NCBI RefSeq assembly: GCF_900111365.1
Contig: NZ_FOGZ01000027.1
Coordinates: forward strand, 1-33,837
Reading direction: 5' to 3'
DNA length: 33,837 nucleotides
From: Propionibacterium cyclohexanicum
GTDB taxonomy: Bacteria > Actinomycetota > Actinomycetes > Propionibacteriales > Propionibacteriaceae
The notes beneath the pieces were generated by a model. The model made no database searches. It saw only the letters and a program-made list of their open reading frames with translations, and was not told the DNA's origin. Both the position numbers and the translations under genes were made by a program. Every line of letters begins with the position of its first letter. Positions within the stretch are counted from its first letter, which is position 1. Shown piece after piece: positions 6,952-19,062 of the stretch.

Positions 6952-9678
6952 TCACTCGTCCGTGTCGTCGGGCGCACCGGCAGCGGCATCATCTCGTGAA
7001 TCGCCGCCTGTCTCACCGTGAACCTCATCCGGGCGCCCGTCGCCGACCGCGTCCCCGACCATCTCATCGGCCTGTCCCGGCACCTCGCCGGCAGCGCCAG
7101 CGTCCCCGGTCAGCTCCTCGGCCGCCTGCTGCTCGGGGTTGAGTGCGATGGCGATCACCTCGTCATCACCTCGCACCCCGACGTATTTGACGCCCATCGT
7201 GTTGCGTCCGGTCGGATTCACCTCAGCCACCGCGCTGCGGGTGACCTGGCCCGACGACTTGATGGCGATCACCTCGTCGGTTCCCCGCACCACGAGACCG
7301 CCCACCAGCTGACCGCGCTCGTCGTCGAGACGCATCGCCTTGATGCCCAGACCGCCCCGGTTCTGCACGCGATAGTCGCTCACCGGAGTGCGCTTGGCGA
7401 AACCGCCGTTTGTCACGGTGAACACGAACAGCTCGTCCTGGGCCGCGCCTCGCGGCACGACGCTCATCGACAACAGTGCATCGCCGGGGCGGAAGTTCAT
7501 GCCTGTCACTCCGGAGGTGGTCCGCCCCATCGGGCGCAGCTGGTGGTCGTCGGCCCCGAAACGGATCGCCTGGCCCTTGCGCGAGATGAGCAGGACGTCG
7601 TCATCGCCGTTGACCAGCTCGGCGCCGATCAGCTCATCGTCGTCCTCGCGGAAGTTCACAGCGATGAGACCCGCCTGACGAGGTGAGTCGTAGGCCGACA
7701 GCTCCGTCTTCTTCACCAGCCCGTGCCGGGTGGCGAGCACGAGATAGTCGGCGTCCTGGTAGGAGCGCAATGCCAGCACCTGGGTGATCGTCTCGCCCGG
7801 CAGGAAGCTGAGCAGCCCCGCCACGTGACCGCCCTTGGCGTCGCGCCCTCCCTCGGGAAGCTGCCAGGTCTTGATCCGGTAGACCCTGCCCATGTTCGTG
7901 AAGAAGAGGATCCAGTGATGATTGGTGGTGGCGAACAGGTGCTGCACCTCGTCGTCGGCGCGCAGGCTTGCGCCGCGCACCCCCTTGCCACCGCGCCGTT
8001 GAGGACGGTACTGATCGGTCCGGGTGCGTTTCGCGTAGCCTCCGTGCGTGATGGTGACGACCATCGGGTCGTCGGGCACGAAGTCCTCCTCGCTGAAGTC
8101 ACCCTCGGCCGCGATGATCCGGGTGCGCCGCTCGTCGCCGTACTTCTCGACAATCTCACCGAGCTCGGCGGAGATGATCTGCCGCTGGCGCGACTCGTTC
8201 GCCAGGATGTCCTTGAGGTCCTCGATGAGACGCTCGAGCTCGCCCAGCTTGTCGAGGATCTTCTGGCGCTCCAAGGCGGCCAGCCGGCGCAGCTGCATGT
8301 TGAGGATCGCGGCGGCCTGTACCTCGTCGATCTCGAGCAGGCGCTGCAGGCCACTCGATGCGGCCTCGGTGGTGGCGGATCGGCGGATGAGGGCGATCAC
8401 CTCGTCGAGCATGTCCAGGGCTTTGGCGAGCCCGCGGTAGATGTGCGCCTCCTTCTCCGCCTGGTTGAGCTGGTAGCGGGTGCGCCGCTCGATGACCTCG
8501 AGCTGGTGATTGACCCAGTATCGGATGAAGCGGTCGATCGGCAGGGTGCGCGGCACATTGTCGACCAGGGCCAGCATATTGCAGCCGAAGGTGTCCTGGA
8601 GCTGGGTGTGCTTGTACAGATTGTTGAGCACCACCCGCGGTTGGGCGTCACGGCGCAGCGTGATGACGAGCCGCTGCCCGGTACGCGCCGAGGTGTCGTC
8701 GCGGATGTCGGCGATCCCGCCCAGCCGTCCCGAATTGACCAGGTCCGCGATCTTCTGCGCCAGATTGTCTGGATTGCACATATAGGGCAGCTCGGTGACG
8801 ACGAGCTGGGTGCGCCCCTTGTGGTCTTCCTCCATGTCGACGACGGCACGCATCGTCACGGAACCACGACCGGTGCGGTAGGCGTCCTCAATTCCCTTGC
8901 GTCCGACGATGAGGGCGCCATTGGGGAAGTCCGGGCCCTTGATCCGGGCCATCGACGCCTCGAGCAGCTCCTCGTTGCTGGCCTCGGGGTGGGCCAGGAA
9001 CCACTGGACGGCTTCGTTGACCTCGCGCAGATTGTGCGGGGGGATATTGGTGGCCATGCCCACCGCAATACCGGTCGAGCCATTGACCAGCAGATTGGGG
9101 AAACGCGCCGGCAGCACGGTCGGCTCGGTGTCGCGGTTGTCGTAGTTCGGCTGGAAGTCGACGGTGTCCTGATCGATATCGCGGACCATCTCCATGGCCA
9201 GCGGCGCCATCCGGCACTCGGTGTACCGCATGGCTGCGGCGCCGTCATTGCCGGGCGAGCCAAAATTCCCCTGGCCGTTGACCAGCCGGTAGCGCATCGT
9301 CCAAGGCTGCGCCAGCCTCACCAGGGTGTCGTAGATCGCCGTGTCTCCGTGCGGATGATACTTGCCCATCACATCCCCGACCACACGCGAGCACTTGTTC
9401 CAGCCGCGGTCGGGACGGTAGCCGCCGTCGAACATCGTGTAGATCACCCGTCGGTGCACCGGTTTGAGCCCGTCGCGCACATCGGGCAGCGCACGCTCCA
9501 CGATGACGCTCATGGCGTAGTCGAGGAAGGAATTCTGGATCTCAGCCTGCAGGTCCACCGGGTCGATGCGGCCCTTTGCCGGCCCGACGATCGTCTCTCC
9601 GGCGGTCGACTTCTCGTTGTTGTCGCCGGGCTGTTCGCCGCCGAGCATGTCGTCGGGGCCCTTCGGGGTATCACTCAT
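6952..9678 (-). CDS. gyrA: DNA gyrase subunit A
   Basis: This 908-residue subunit breaks and rejoins DNA in the A2B2 gyrase that introduces negative supercoils. The breakage domain spans about residues 35-500, with the active-site tyrosine at Y152 ([11 protein letters not shown]). The quinolone-resistance region reads [10 protein letters not shown], so the positions equivalent to E. coli S83 and D87 are T113 and D117, a susceptible-type pattern. The C-terminal pinwheel carries the GyrA box QRRGGKG. A long acidic, Gly/Asp/Glu-rich tail ends the protein, as in other actinobacteria. ATG at 9678 follows GAGGAAG. It lies 45 bp after gyrB and is probably co-transcribed with it. Confidence 0.98.
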   Translation of the reverse strand: MSDTPKGPDDMLGGEQPGDNNEKSTAGETIVGPAKGRIDPVDLQAEIQNSFLDYAMSVIVERALPDVRDGLKPVHRRVIYTMFDGGYRPDRGWNKCSRVVGDVMGKYHPHGDTAIYDTLVRLAQPWTMRYRLVNGQGNFGSPGNDGAAAMRYTECRMAPLAMEMVRDIDQDTVDFQPNYDNRDTEPTVLPARFPNLLVNGSTGIAVGMATNIPPHNLREVNEAVQWFLAHPEASNEELLEASMARIKGPDFPNGALIVGRKGIEDAYRTGRGSVTMRAVVDMEEDHKGRTQLVVTELPYMCNPDNLAQKIADLVNSGRLGGIADIRDDTSARTGQRLVITLRRDAQPRVVLNNLYKHTQLQDTFGCNMLALVDNVPRTLPIDRFIRYWVNHQLEVIERRTRYQLNQAEKEAHIYRGLAKALDMLDEVIALIRRSATTEAASSGLQRLLEIDEVQAAAILNMQLRRLAALERQKILDKLGELERLIEDLKDILANESRQRQIISAELGEIVEKYGDERRTRIIAAEGDFSEEDFVPDDPMVVTITHGGYAKRTRTDQYRPQRRGGKGVRGASLRADDEVQHLFATTNHHWILFFTNMGRVYRIKTWQLPEGGRDAKGGHVAGLLSFLPGETITQVLALRSYQDADYLVLATRHGLVKKTELSAYDSPRQAGLIAVNFREDDDELIGAELVNGDDDVLLISRKGQAIRFGADDHQLRPMGRTTSGVTGMNFRPGDALLSMSVVPRGAAQDELFVFTVTNGGFAKRTPVSDYRVQNRGGLGIKAMRLDDERGQLVGGLVVRGTDEVIAIKSSGQVTRSAVAEVNPTGRNTMGVKYVGVRGDDEVIAIALNPEQQAAEELTGDAGAAGEVPGQADEMVGDAVGDGRPDEVHGETGGDSRDDAAAGAPDDTDE

Positions 9679-9723
9679 CGTTCTTCCTCACTTGGATGCG
9701 GTCAGGGACGTGGAACCAGGGCT

Positions 9724-12001
<2,278 letters not shown>

Positions 12002-12628
12002 TCATCCATAGGTGTCGCGGGGGCCGCGTCCCGGCACGCTGCGCGGGCCATGCTTCCAGCTGGGGCTGGCGGGACCACGGACATCCACCCGTACGACGGA
12101 TCCCTCGCCGAGCCGGCGATTGAGCTCGGCGACCACCTGGGGCGCGATGGTGCGCAGCGCTGTCGCCCAGGTGCTCGACTCGGCGCGCACCACGAGGACA
12201 TGGTCGTGGTAGGCCTCCGGTGCGGAGTGCTGCGCGTTCGCCTCGCCCACCAGCATCGACCAGCGCGAGACGATGAGTCGTAGGCCCAGCTCGGTGCGCC
12301 AGCCCCTGGCCCGCACGAGACGCTCCATCGCGGTGCCCAGCGGCTGGGGATCGCGGGGATCGGCACCCGAGCCCGAGCGCATTTCCTCGCGAGTTCTCGA
12401 CCTGCGGCGTTTCGGCGGGCCCACCCTGGGTGGTGGCAACAGGCCCGAGAGACCCATCGCCACCTGAGTGGCCAGCTCATATCCCTCGGGATCGTGCTCC
12501 TCGCTGTCGCCCGCCGGTTCTCGCGGGGTTTGCTGAGAGGCGTCCGGGTCGGGGTGCGGCTGCCCGGGCGGAGGTAGCTGCTCGGGCAGGCGCCGATCGT
12601 CGTTGTCCTCACGATCACCGCGAGTCAT
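12002..12628 (-). CDS. dciA: DciA-type protein (DUF721), putative replicative helicase loader
   Basis: This is a 208-residue protein. The C-terminal ~100 residues carry the DUF721 fold (LVRARGWRTELGLRLIVSRW, LVVRAESSTWATALRTIAPQ, VAELNRRLGEGSVVRVDVRG). DUF721 proteins such as DciA interact with the replicative helicase DnaB and help load it in bacteria lacking DnaC/DnaI. The N-terminal half is polar, Pro-rich and probably disordered. Position between recF and gyrB is the standard actinobacterial one. I chose ATG at 12628 (MTRGDRED), which overlaps the recF end by 14 bp. An open frame extends further upstream but only through recF coding sequence. Confidence 0.85.
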   Translation of the reverse strand: MTRGDREDNDDRRLPEQLPPPGQPHPDPDASQQTPREPAGDSEEHDPEGYELATQVAMGLSGLLPPPRVGPPKRRRSRTREEMRSGSGADPRDPQPLGTAMERLVRARGWRTELGLRLIVSRWSMLVGEANAQHSAPEAYHDHVLVVRAESSTWATALRTIAPQVVAELNRRLGEGSVVRVDVRGPASPSWKHGPRSVPGRGPRDTYG

Positions 12629-13850
12629 TGTCCACATCCTCGTCCACAGTCGTTGTGGACAACGGCGGCTCCACCAATGAGACACGCGCGCCGTCCGCTT
12701 CCTCCTCCATGGTCACCGTGAAACGACGGTGCGACAACCGGTGCGGGACATCGGATTCCACGGCGGCGGTGATGAGGGACTGTTCGGCCTGTTCGACCGC
12801 CTCGGCCAACCGGTCGCGACGCGTGACGTCCAGCTCGGCGAAGACATCGTCCAGCACGAGTACCGGTGCGATACCCTCCGAGCGCAGCAGCTGCAGACTG
12901 CCCAGCCGCAAGGCCAGCGCCAGCGACCAGCTCTCACCGTGACTCGCATAGCCCTTTGCGGGCAGGCCAGCGATGCTCAAGGTGATGTCGTCGCGGTGCG
13001 GGCCGACCACACTCACTCCCCGGGCGATCTCCTCGCCACGCCGGGCCCTCATCGCCTCGGCGAGCCAGCCCTCAAGATCTGGGATCGCCGGAAGCGAGGG
13101 CTCCTCGGCGCTCTCGCCCGCCAATGCCGCGCTGAGGCCCGGCAGCGAGGTCTTGTAGCGGGCATCGGTGTCACCCTTCACCGGTGCGATCGAGGCATAG
13201 CTGGTGCGGGTGGGATGCCGTAGTTCGGCCAGGGTCGCGAGCCGCGCGGAGAGGATCTCCGCTCCCGCCCTGGCCAGCTGCTCATTCCAGATGTCGAGGG
13301 TCGCCGCGGAGGCATCGGCCCGGCTCCCCGACCCGGCCATCGACTTGAGCAGGGCATTGCGCTGGCGCACCACGCGCTCGTAGTCCGCCCTGACTCCACC
13401 CATCCGTGGCCATCTGGTGGCCACCAGCGCGTCGAGGAACTCGCGTCGGTCGCCGGGATCGCCCTTGACGATCGCCAGGTCGTCGGGGCTGAAGACCACG
13501 GTGCGCAGCGCTCCGATGATCTCGCGAACCCGGCGCAGCGGCGAGCGATTGATCCTGGCGTGGTTGGCGCGTCCCTGGTTGATCTCCAGCTCCACCAGCA
13601 GCCGTCGAGGATCGTCCGCCCCCGCCACCACCCCGGCCCGCAGGATCGCCTGGGAGCTGCCCGCTCTCAGCAGCGGGGTCTCGGACGCGACGCGGTGGCT
13701 GGACAGCGTGGACAGGTACTCGATGGCCTCCACGAGGTTCGTCTTGCCGTGCCCGTTCGGGCCGGTGAACAGGGTGACACCGGGGCGAAGGTCAAGGCTG
13801 GCGGCCCGATAGCTGCGGAAGTCGTGCAGTTCCAGCCGATCGACGAACAC
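12615..13850 (-). CDS. recF: DNA replication and repair protein RecF
   Basis: This 411-residue SMC-like ATPase loads RecA at gapped DNA in recombination repair. Walker A is GPNGHGKTN at about residues 30-38. The ABC-type signature and Walker B region appear as SWSLALALRLGSLQLL and VLVLDDVFAELD near residues 325-360. The N-terminus (MFVDRLELHDFRSYRAASLDL) is typical. GTG start at 13850, 13 bp after dnaN, fits the dnaN-recF operon. The C-terminal tail (STTTVDEDVDNDSR) is poorly conserved and coincides with three DnaA boxes at 12628-12662. Confidence 0.96.
   Translation of the reverse strand: MFVDRLELHDFRSYRAASLDLRPGVTLFTGPNGHGKTNLVEAIEYLSTLSSHRVASETPLLRAGSSQAILRAGVVAGADDPRRLLVELEINQGRANHARINRSPLRRVREIIGALRTVVFSPDDLAIVKGDPGDRREFLDALVATRWPRMGGVRADYERVVRQRNALLKSMAGSGSRADASAATLDIWNEQLARAGAEILSARLATLAELRHPTRTSYASIAPVKGDTDARYKTSLPGLSAALAGESAEEPSLPAIPDLEGWLAEAMRARRGEEIARGVSVVGPHRDDITLSIAGLPAKGYASHGESWSLALALRLGSLQLLRSEGIAPVLVLDDVFAELDVTRRDRLAEAVEQAEQSLITAAVESDVPHRLSHRRFTVTMEEEADGARVSLVEPPLSTTTVDEDVDNDSR
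12628..12662. promoter_or_regulatory. Cluster of three DnaA boxes at the recF/dciA junction
   Basis: TTGTCCACA matches the actinobacterial consensus exactly at 12628-12636 (plus) and 12654-12662 (minus). TCGTCCACA, one mismatch, lies at 12640-12648. Three sites in 35 bp is far denser than chance would give. The cluster lies inside the recF 3' end and across the dciA start codon. Binding is inferred from sequence only. Confidence 0.55.
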
Positions 13851-13863
13851 GGTGGCCGTTCAC

Positions 13864-15036
13864 TCAGCTCGGCAGGCGCATGAGCATGATGACGTGCTTG
13901 TAGTCGGTGCGAGGCGCGGCATCGAGTTCGTCGACACCCTGCACCAGACAGGGCTTGCCCGGCGCGGTGAAGGCGAACTGGACGAAGGCGGTGTCCAGTG
14001 CCGAAAGGGCATCGGACAGATAGTGCGGGTTGCATCCGACCGCCTCGATCTGAGAGGCGGGATCGATGCGGTCGACGACCGCTTCGACGGCCTCGGAAGC
14101 CTGTGCCTGGTCGCCGGTGGCGGCGTCGAGGGCCACCCGGTCGTCTTCGATGAGCATCCGCAGCGGGGTATTGCGCTCGGCGACCAGTGAGACGCGCTTG
14201 ACGGAGTCGATGATCTCGGCCGTCCTCACCCGCACCGTGAGGCTCGGGCGGATGTCCATGAGGTGGCGGACCTTGGGGAATTCGCCGTCGAGCAGCCGGG
14301 TAGTCAGCTCCCGACTGCCTGCGGCACCCTCTCCGAGGAAACCGATGAGACCTTCGGCATCGACCGCCGAGGCGAGGGCCAGGGTGACCTTCTCGCCGCT
14401 GCTCATCGAGCGGGCCGTCTCGGCCAGCACCCGGGCAGGCACCAGGGCGGACGCGTCGAGCTGGCTCGAGGTGGGGTTCCAATTCAGCTCGCGAAGCGCC
14501 ATCCGGTAGCGGTCGGTGGCGAGCAATGAGAGCCGGTCGTCGTTGATTTCCATCCGTACCCCGGTGAAGACCGGCAACAGCTCGTCGCGCCCGGCCGCGA
14601 CGACCACCTGGGTGACGGCCTGGGCGAACTCCTCGCTGTCCACGGTGCCGGTGGCGGAGGGCATCTGGGGAAGGTTCGGATAGTCCTCGACAGGCAGGGT
14701 CTGCAGCGTGAATCTCGCCGAACCGCAGATCAGCTCGGCGTGGTTGGCCGCAGTGCTGATCCGCACTGGGCGCCCCGGCAGGCTCCTGGCGATCTCGGAC
14801 AGCAGCTTTCCCGAGACCAACGCCTCGCCCTCTTCGTCGACCTGGGCGTTCACGGTGATCTTGGCGCTGGTCTCGTAGTCGAAGCTCGACATGTAAACCG
14901 TGTCGTCCTGCGCCCTGATGAGCAGTCCCTTGAGGATCGGCACGCTGGGGCGATTGGGCAGGCTGCGTGCCACCCATGCCACTGCCTCAGCCAACACATC
15001 GCGATCAACTGTGATCTTCACTGGTTCCTCGCTCAC
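13864..15036 (-). CDS. dnaN: DNA polymerase III beta subunit (sliding clamp)
   Basis: This 390-residue ring-forming clamp tethers polymerase to DNA and is a hub for replication and repair proteins. The three tandem clamp domains are evident: VAWVARSLPNRPSVPILKGL at the start, LLSLLATDRYRMALRE in the middle, and a C-terminal part ending in YKHVIMLMRLPS, which fits the family's usual end. GTG at 15036 gives MSEEPVKITVDRDVL. A GTG at 15021, five bases after GAGG, would give VKITVDRDVL, which matches the MKI start of streptomycete DnaN and may be the true start. recF follows at 13 bp. Unusually, dnaA is not the upstream neighbour. Confidence 0.97.
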   Translation of the reverse strand: MSEEPVKITVDRDVLAEAVAWVARSLPNRPSVPILKGLLIRAQDDTVYMSSFDYETSAKITVNAQVDEEGEALVSGKLLSEIARSLPGRPVRISTAANHAELICGSARFTLQTLPVEDYPNLPQMPSATGTVDSEEFAQAVTQVVVAAGRDELLPVFTGVRMEINDDRLSLLATDRYRMALRELNWNPTSSQLDASALVPARVLAETARSMSSGEKVTLALASAVDAEGLIGFLGEGAAGSRELTTRLLDGEFPKVRHLMDIRPSLTVRVRTAEIIDSVKRVSLVAERNTPLRMLIEDDRVALDAATGDQAQASEAVEAVVDRIDPASQIEAVGCNPHYLSDALSALDTAFVQFAFTAPGKPCLVQGVDELDAAPRTDYKHVIMLMRLPS

Positions 15037-15152
15037 CGTTCATCATCGGGATCAACGACCCTCAACGCCGAGTCCGCCCGGCTCCCGTATCCTATCGGCA
15101 CCACCCATCTCGCCACTCGACGACGCAGATCCGGGTGCGCCAGGCCCGGCCC

Positions 15153-15482
15153 TCAGCGTTGGGCGGGCGGCTCGTGCTCGGCGCGCCACGCCTTGAGGGC
15201 TCGGGAGTTGGCGCCCAGCAGATATCCACCGGCAGCGGTCGCCAGGAGACCGACGACGACGAGCAGGATCCCGTTGCTGTGCATCGCCAGGGCCAGTATG
15301 CCCAGGACGAGAAGGCAGACTCCGATGAGGAGGACAGGGAGGCCGACCCGTCGCTTCCACGGCTGGTCGGCTGGTGGCAACTCCTCAGGAGTCGGCCGAT
15401 CGAAGATGGGCGGACCCGCGAAGCGTGGATCGGGCTCGGCATCCGCAGCAGTTCCGGGGTCGTTCTTGTCGTCCTTGATCAT
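15153..15482 (-). CDS. Small two-span membrane protein, unknown function
   Basis: This 109-residue protein, start ATG at 15482, has a polar N-terminus (MIKDDKNDPG, rich in Asp and Pro). After a basic KRRVG it has two adjacent hydrophobic segments (LPVLLIGVCLLVLGILALAM and ILLVVVGLLATAAGGYLLGA) joined by a short turn, then a short tail. I cannot assign a family. The frame remains open upstream to 15617, but that part runs through DnaA-box-like intergenic sequence and lacks protein character. It lies between dnaN and the ABC permease on the same strand. Confidence 0.7.
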   Translation of the reverse strand: MIKDDKNDPGTAADAEPDPRFAGPPIFDRPTPEELPPADQPWKRRVGLPVLLIGVCLLVLGILALAMHSNGILLVVVGLLATAAGGYLLGANSRALKAWRAEHEPPAQR

Positions 15483-15568
15483 CGTTCTCCTGCCTGCGCG
15501 CGAATACCGTGCGAACAATAGATGACATCGAGCTGAACGGCTGGAAACACGACTGGATTCTCGCTCAC

Positions 15569-15598
15569 TTTTCCACTTGTCCACAGGAGTTGTGCACA
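15569..15598 (+). promoter_or_regulatory. DnaA boxes in the intergenic region upstream of the dnaN block
   Basis: TTGTCCACA (15577-15585) is an exact consensus box, TTGTGCACA (15590-15598) has one mismatch, and TTTTCCACT (15569-15577) is a weaker overlapping match. They lie in the 138 bp gap between the small membrane protein and the ABC permease, in locally lower-GC sequence. This may be part of, or a relic of, the origin that normally sits next to dnaN. Confidence 0.5.
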
Positions 15599-15620
15599 GT
15601 TTCGGTGGATTCTCCACGTC

Positions 15621-18179
15621 TCATTCGGCGGCTATCGCGGTCAACATGTTCTGCTTGGCCGCCCGCTGGGCGGGAACGATGGCAGCGAGGATCCCCACTG
15701 CGATCGACAGCAGCAGGAAGACCCCGAGCTGTCCCCAGGGAATGGCCAGCCAGCTGAGCCCCTCGTCGACCAGAACTCTTTGCAGTGCCAGGCCGAAGAC
15801 CAGGCCGAGCGCCATTCCCAGCACCGCACCGAGCAGGGCAATGATCACCGATTCGAGCGTGATCATGCGCCTCAACTGGCTTCGCTTCATTCCCACGGCG
15901 CGCAGCAGCCCGATTTCGCGAGTCCGCTCGATCACCGACAGCGCGAGAGTGTTGACGATGCCGAGTACGGCGATGACGACGGCGAGCCCGAGCAGCGCGT
16001 AGATCATGGTGACCAGCCGGTCGATCTGGGCCCCCTGCTGCTGGGCATAGTCATTCTGACTCTGCACGACGGTGAGCGGATTGCTGGCCGTCTCGGCCTT
16101 GAGGGCGCTCTCCACGTCGGCGGCAGAGGCACCCGGTGCCAGCGTCACGACCAGCTGACTGTCCTTGTCCTTGTTGCCCATCGCAGCCAGGGTGGCGAGA
16201 TTCGTGTTGATGCCGCCACTGTCGACACCGCGGGGAGTGGTGAACACGCCGGTGATGGTGAGCTGAAGAGGCTCTCCGGTTGTGGGGTTGAGGGCGGTGA
16301 GCCGATCACCGAGGGAGTGTCCGTTGTCATGGGCCCAGGTCTGGGAGACGATGACATCGCCGAGGTTGTCGGTCATGGTGCCCTGCACCATCGTCTGGGT
16401 GACAAGCTGGTTGAAGTCCGCCGCGGGATAGCCCTGCAGGAAGGCCGGCTTCTGGTCGATGCGGGTGACGACCCGGCGCTCCCGGTGGACGGAGTCAACA
16501 CCCTGGATCTTGCTCACCTGGTCGTACAGGCCGGTGGGCAGCGGCTGCTGGTTGACCGTGGTGATGATGAAGTCGCCGCGCAGGTTGTCCCGGATGAGGT
16601 GATAGACCGAGGTGCTGGCCGAGGACCCCAGGATCGCCATCATCGTCACCAGGGCCAGGCCGATCATGAGGGCCGAGGCGGTGGCGGCGGTGCGGCGTGG
16701 CTGGCGCACCGCATTGAGCTCGGCGAGCTTGCCGGGTTCGCCGAAGAATCTGCGGTAAAGGCGCCCGAGCAGCCAGATGAGCGGACGCCCGGCGATCGGG
16801 CTCACCAATGCCACTCCGATGAGCATGAGGAAGGCGCCCCCTCCGAGCACCCACACTCGATCGCCGAAATGCAGCGCAACACCGGTGATGAGACCCGCGA
16901 AGCCGACCAGGGCAATGCCGCCACCGATGAAGGTCCGGCGTCCCAGGCCTCCCTGTCCGCTCGCGAACTCCCCGCTCATCGCCGCCACCGGCGGCACCCG
17001 TCCAGCCCGCTGGGCGGGAATCCAGGCGGCGAGCATCGTCATGACGACACCTGCCAGCAGCGAGATGACGATGGTCGAGGGGCTGGGCATGGGCACGGCC
17101 GAACCGATGTCAAGACCCAGTGCCGTGATGAGCCGGCCGATTCCGAAGGCCAGCAGCGCACCGAGCAGCAGGCCGAAGACCCCACCGATGAGGCCTATCG
17201 CGAAGGCCTCGAAGAGTACGCTCCGGGCCACTTGGGCGCGCGAGGCGCCGAGCGCCCGGTAGAGGGCGAGCTCGCGTCCCCGCTGGGCAACGAGGATCGT
17301 GAATGTGTTGACGATGAGGAATCCCGCCACCACGAGCGAGATGGCGGCGAAGACGCCGAGGAAGATGTTGATGAAGCTCACGGACTGGTCGATGTAGGTG
17401 CTCACCTGTTGGGCGATCACCGAACCCGGCTGGGCCTCGAATCCTGCCGGGATCACGCTGGCGACGCGCTGTGCCACCACCGATGGGTCCTCGCCCCGCT
17501 TCACGGTGACTGCCGCGCCATGGAATCCGGGCACGCCGCCCATGATGAGTTTCGTGGTGGCGGCGTTGTCGAAGAACAGATAGCTGGCCCCGGCCGTTCC
17601 CCCCGAACCCCAGGTGAGCGCGCCCACCAGTGTCATCCGGATGGTGCCGCTGGGTGTGAGCACCCCGACCTGGTCACCGATGGCATAGCCGCTGCGCGAA
17701 AGCGAGCTGGGATCGACTGCCACCTCGTTGTCGGCTCTCGGTGCGCGTCCCTGCTTCACGACGATTCCCGGCTGGTGGTTCATCGCCGGCTCGCTCATGT
17801 AATTGGCAGCGACGCTCGGCGCACCGGAGCTGGCCACCACCCTGCCGTCGGTGCCCAGCAGATAGATGGAGTTGAAGCTCGAGGTGGTGCCCGAGGCGGA
17901 CTCCACCCCGTCGACCGCCCTGATCTTGTCGATCTCGGCGTCGCTGAGATGGGTTCTCGCATAGTCGGGTGTCAGGGTGCTGGTGACGTCGAAACTGCCC
18001 TTCACTCCGACGTTCACGTCGGCGATGGTGCCCTGGGTGATCGAGTCGAAGGTTTGCTTGAGCATGCCGGTGAAGGTGAGCGAGCCCGACAGGAAGGCAA
18101 TACCGAGCACCACCGACAGTGCCGACAAGATGAGCCGGAGCTTGTGTCCCAGCAGCGATTTCCAGGCAGCTTTCCACAT
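15621..18179 (-). CDS. ABC transporter permease, MacB/FtsX type, with two FtsX domains
   Basis: This 852-residue permease resembles those used by lipid, peptide or antibiotic exporters and lipoprotein-type ABC systems. It has the duplicated layout of the family. An N-terminal membrane helix (KLRLILSALSVVLGIAFLSG) and a large extracytoplasmic MacB-like periplasmic domain come first. A first FtsX block follows (VAGFLIVNTFTILVAQRGRELALYRALGASRAQV), then a second extracytoplasmic domain and a C-terminal FtsX block (VNTLALSVIERTREIGLLRAVGMKRSQLRRM). About eight to ten membrane spans are expected. I chose ATG at 18179 (MWKAAWKSLLGHKLRL), one base after the ATPase stop, so both form one operon. The substrate is unknown. 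Confidence 0.92.
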   Translation of the reverse strand: MWKAAWKSLLGHKLRLILSALSVVLGIAFLSGSLTFTGMLKQTFDSITQGTIADVNVGVKGSFDVTSTLTPDYARTHLSDAEIDKIRAVDGVESASGTTSSFNSIYLLGTDGRVVASSGAPSVAANYMSEPAMNHQPGIVVKQGRAPRADNEVAVDPSSLSRSGYAIGDQVGVLTPSGTIRMTLVGALTWGSGGTAGASYLFFDNAATTKLIMGGVPGFHGAAVTVKRGEDPSVVAQRVASVIPAGFEAQPGSVIAQQVSTYIDQSVSFINIFLGVFAAISLVVAGFLIVNTFTILVAQRGRELALYRALGASRAQVARSVLFEAFAIGLIGGVFGLLLGALLAFGIGRLITALGLDIGSAVPMPSPSTIVISLLAGVVMTMLAAWIPAQRAGRVPPVAAMSGEFASGQGGLGRRTFIGGGIALVGFAGLITGVALHFGDRVWVLGGGAFLMLIGVALVSPIAGRPLIWLLGRLYRRFFGEPGKLAELNAVRQPRRTAATASALMIGLALVTMMAILGSSASTSVYHLIRDNLRGDFIITTVNQQPLPTGLYDQVSKIQGVDSVHRERRVVTRIDQKPAFLQGYPAADFNQLVTQTMVQGTMTDNLGDVIVSQTWAHDNGHSLGDRLTALNPTTGEPLQLTITGVFTTPRGVDSGGINTNLATLAAMGNKDKDSQLVVTLAPGASAADVESALKAETASNPLTVVQSQNDYAQQQGAQIDRLVTMIYALLGLAVVIAVLGIVNTLALSVIERTREIGLLRAVGMKRSQLRRMITLESVIIALLGAVLGMALGLVFGLALQRVLVDEGLSWLAIPWGQLGVFLLLSIAVGILAAIVPAQRAAKQNMLTAIAAE

Positions 18180-18180
18180 C

Positions 18181-19062
18181 TCAGAACTCAGCTCGCCGCG
18201 CGCCCCGGGGGCGGGAATCGCCAGGTTGTTCGTGGCTGCCGGGTTCTGCGCCCGGCTGGGATGCGGCATCGGACCGCGGGGCGGAGGCGCTCTGCGGATC
18301 CAGCTGGGTGACCGTCGCCAGGACGCTCTCCCGGCTGGGATCGGCGAGGTCGCCGACGATGTGCCCGTCGGCGAGGAAGAGCGCACGGCGTGCATAGGAG
18401 GCGGCGGTGGGGTCGTGGGTGACCATGACGATGGTCTGACCCAGCTCGGCGACACAACTCGCCAGGAAGTGCAGGATCTCGGCCGAGGACTTCGAGTCGA
18501 GATTGCCAGTTGGTTCGTCCGCGAAGATGATGTCGGGCCTGCTCAGCAGCGCTCGGGCGCAAGCCACGCGCTGCTGCTGGCCTCCGGACAGCTCAGAGGG
18601 CTTGTGCGTGAGACGGTCGCGCAGGCCGAAGGTGTCGATGACCTGGTCGAACCAGTCCTTGTCCGGCTTGCGTCCGGCGATGGCCATGGGCAGCACGATG
18701 TTCTCCCGCGCGGTGAGCGTGGGAATGAGGTTGAAGGACTGGAAGACGAAACCGATCCGGTCGCGCCGCAGTTCGGTGAGTCTCGCGTCGTTGAGGCTCG
18801 CGATCGGCGTATCACCGATGAAGACCTCCCCAGAGCTAGGGGAGTCGAGACCCGCGACACAGTGCATGAGGGTGGACTTGCCAGATCCCGAGGGGCCCAT
18901 GACGGCGGTGAACTGGCCCTTGCGGAATTCGACGTTCACATGGTCGAGCGCTACCACTGCAGCGTCGTTCCTGCCATAGACCTTGGTGAGGTTCTCGGTG
19001 TGGGCGGCGAGCTCTGGTCCCAGCTCCGGTGCGGGGTGCGAAGGGATGTGGTTCGACGACAT
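18181..19062 (-). CDS. ABC transporter ATP-binding protein (LolD/MacB type)
   Basis: This 293-residue ATPase energises the adjacent FtsX-type permease. It has Walker A GPSGSGKST, the Q-loop in GFVFQSFNLIP, the signature LSGGQQQR, Walker B DIIFADEPTG and the H-loop THD, in the order and spacing of the MacB/LolD subfamily (including NLDSKSS after Walker B). A ~60-residue hydrophilic C-terminal extension rich in Ser, Pro and Arg is added. ATG at 19062 is preceded by GGGAGGA. It forms a divergent pair with the sulfolipid genes across a 433 bp intergenic region. Confidence 0.94.
   Translation of the reverse strand: MSSNHIPSHPAPELGPELAAHTENLTKVYGRNDAAVVALDHVNVEFRKGQFTAVMGPSGSGKSTLMHCVAGLDSPSSGEVFIGDTPIASLNDARLTELRRDRIGFVFQSFNLIPTLTARENIVLPMAIAGRKPDKDWFDQVIDTFGLRDRLTHKPSELSGGQQQRVACARALLSRPDIIFADEPTGNLDSKSSAEILHFLASCVAELGQTIVMVTHDPTAASYARRALFLADGHIVGDLADPSRESVLATVTQLDPQSASAPRSDAASQPGAEPGSHEQPGDSRPRGARRAEF

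Noticed and set aside
9300-9420. Quinolone-resistance change in gyrA
   Set aside because: T113 and D117 at the key positions are compatible with a susceptible wild type. No known resistance substitution is evident.
15780-18311. 843-codon open frame on the plus strand
   Set aside because: It is a complement of the FtsX-type permease with a His/Asp/Glu/Arg/Gly-rich composition typical of shadow frames and no domain motif.
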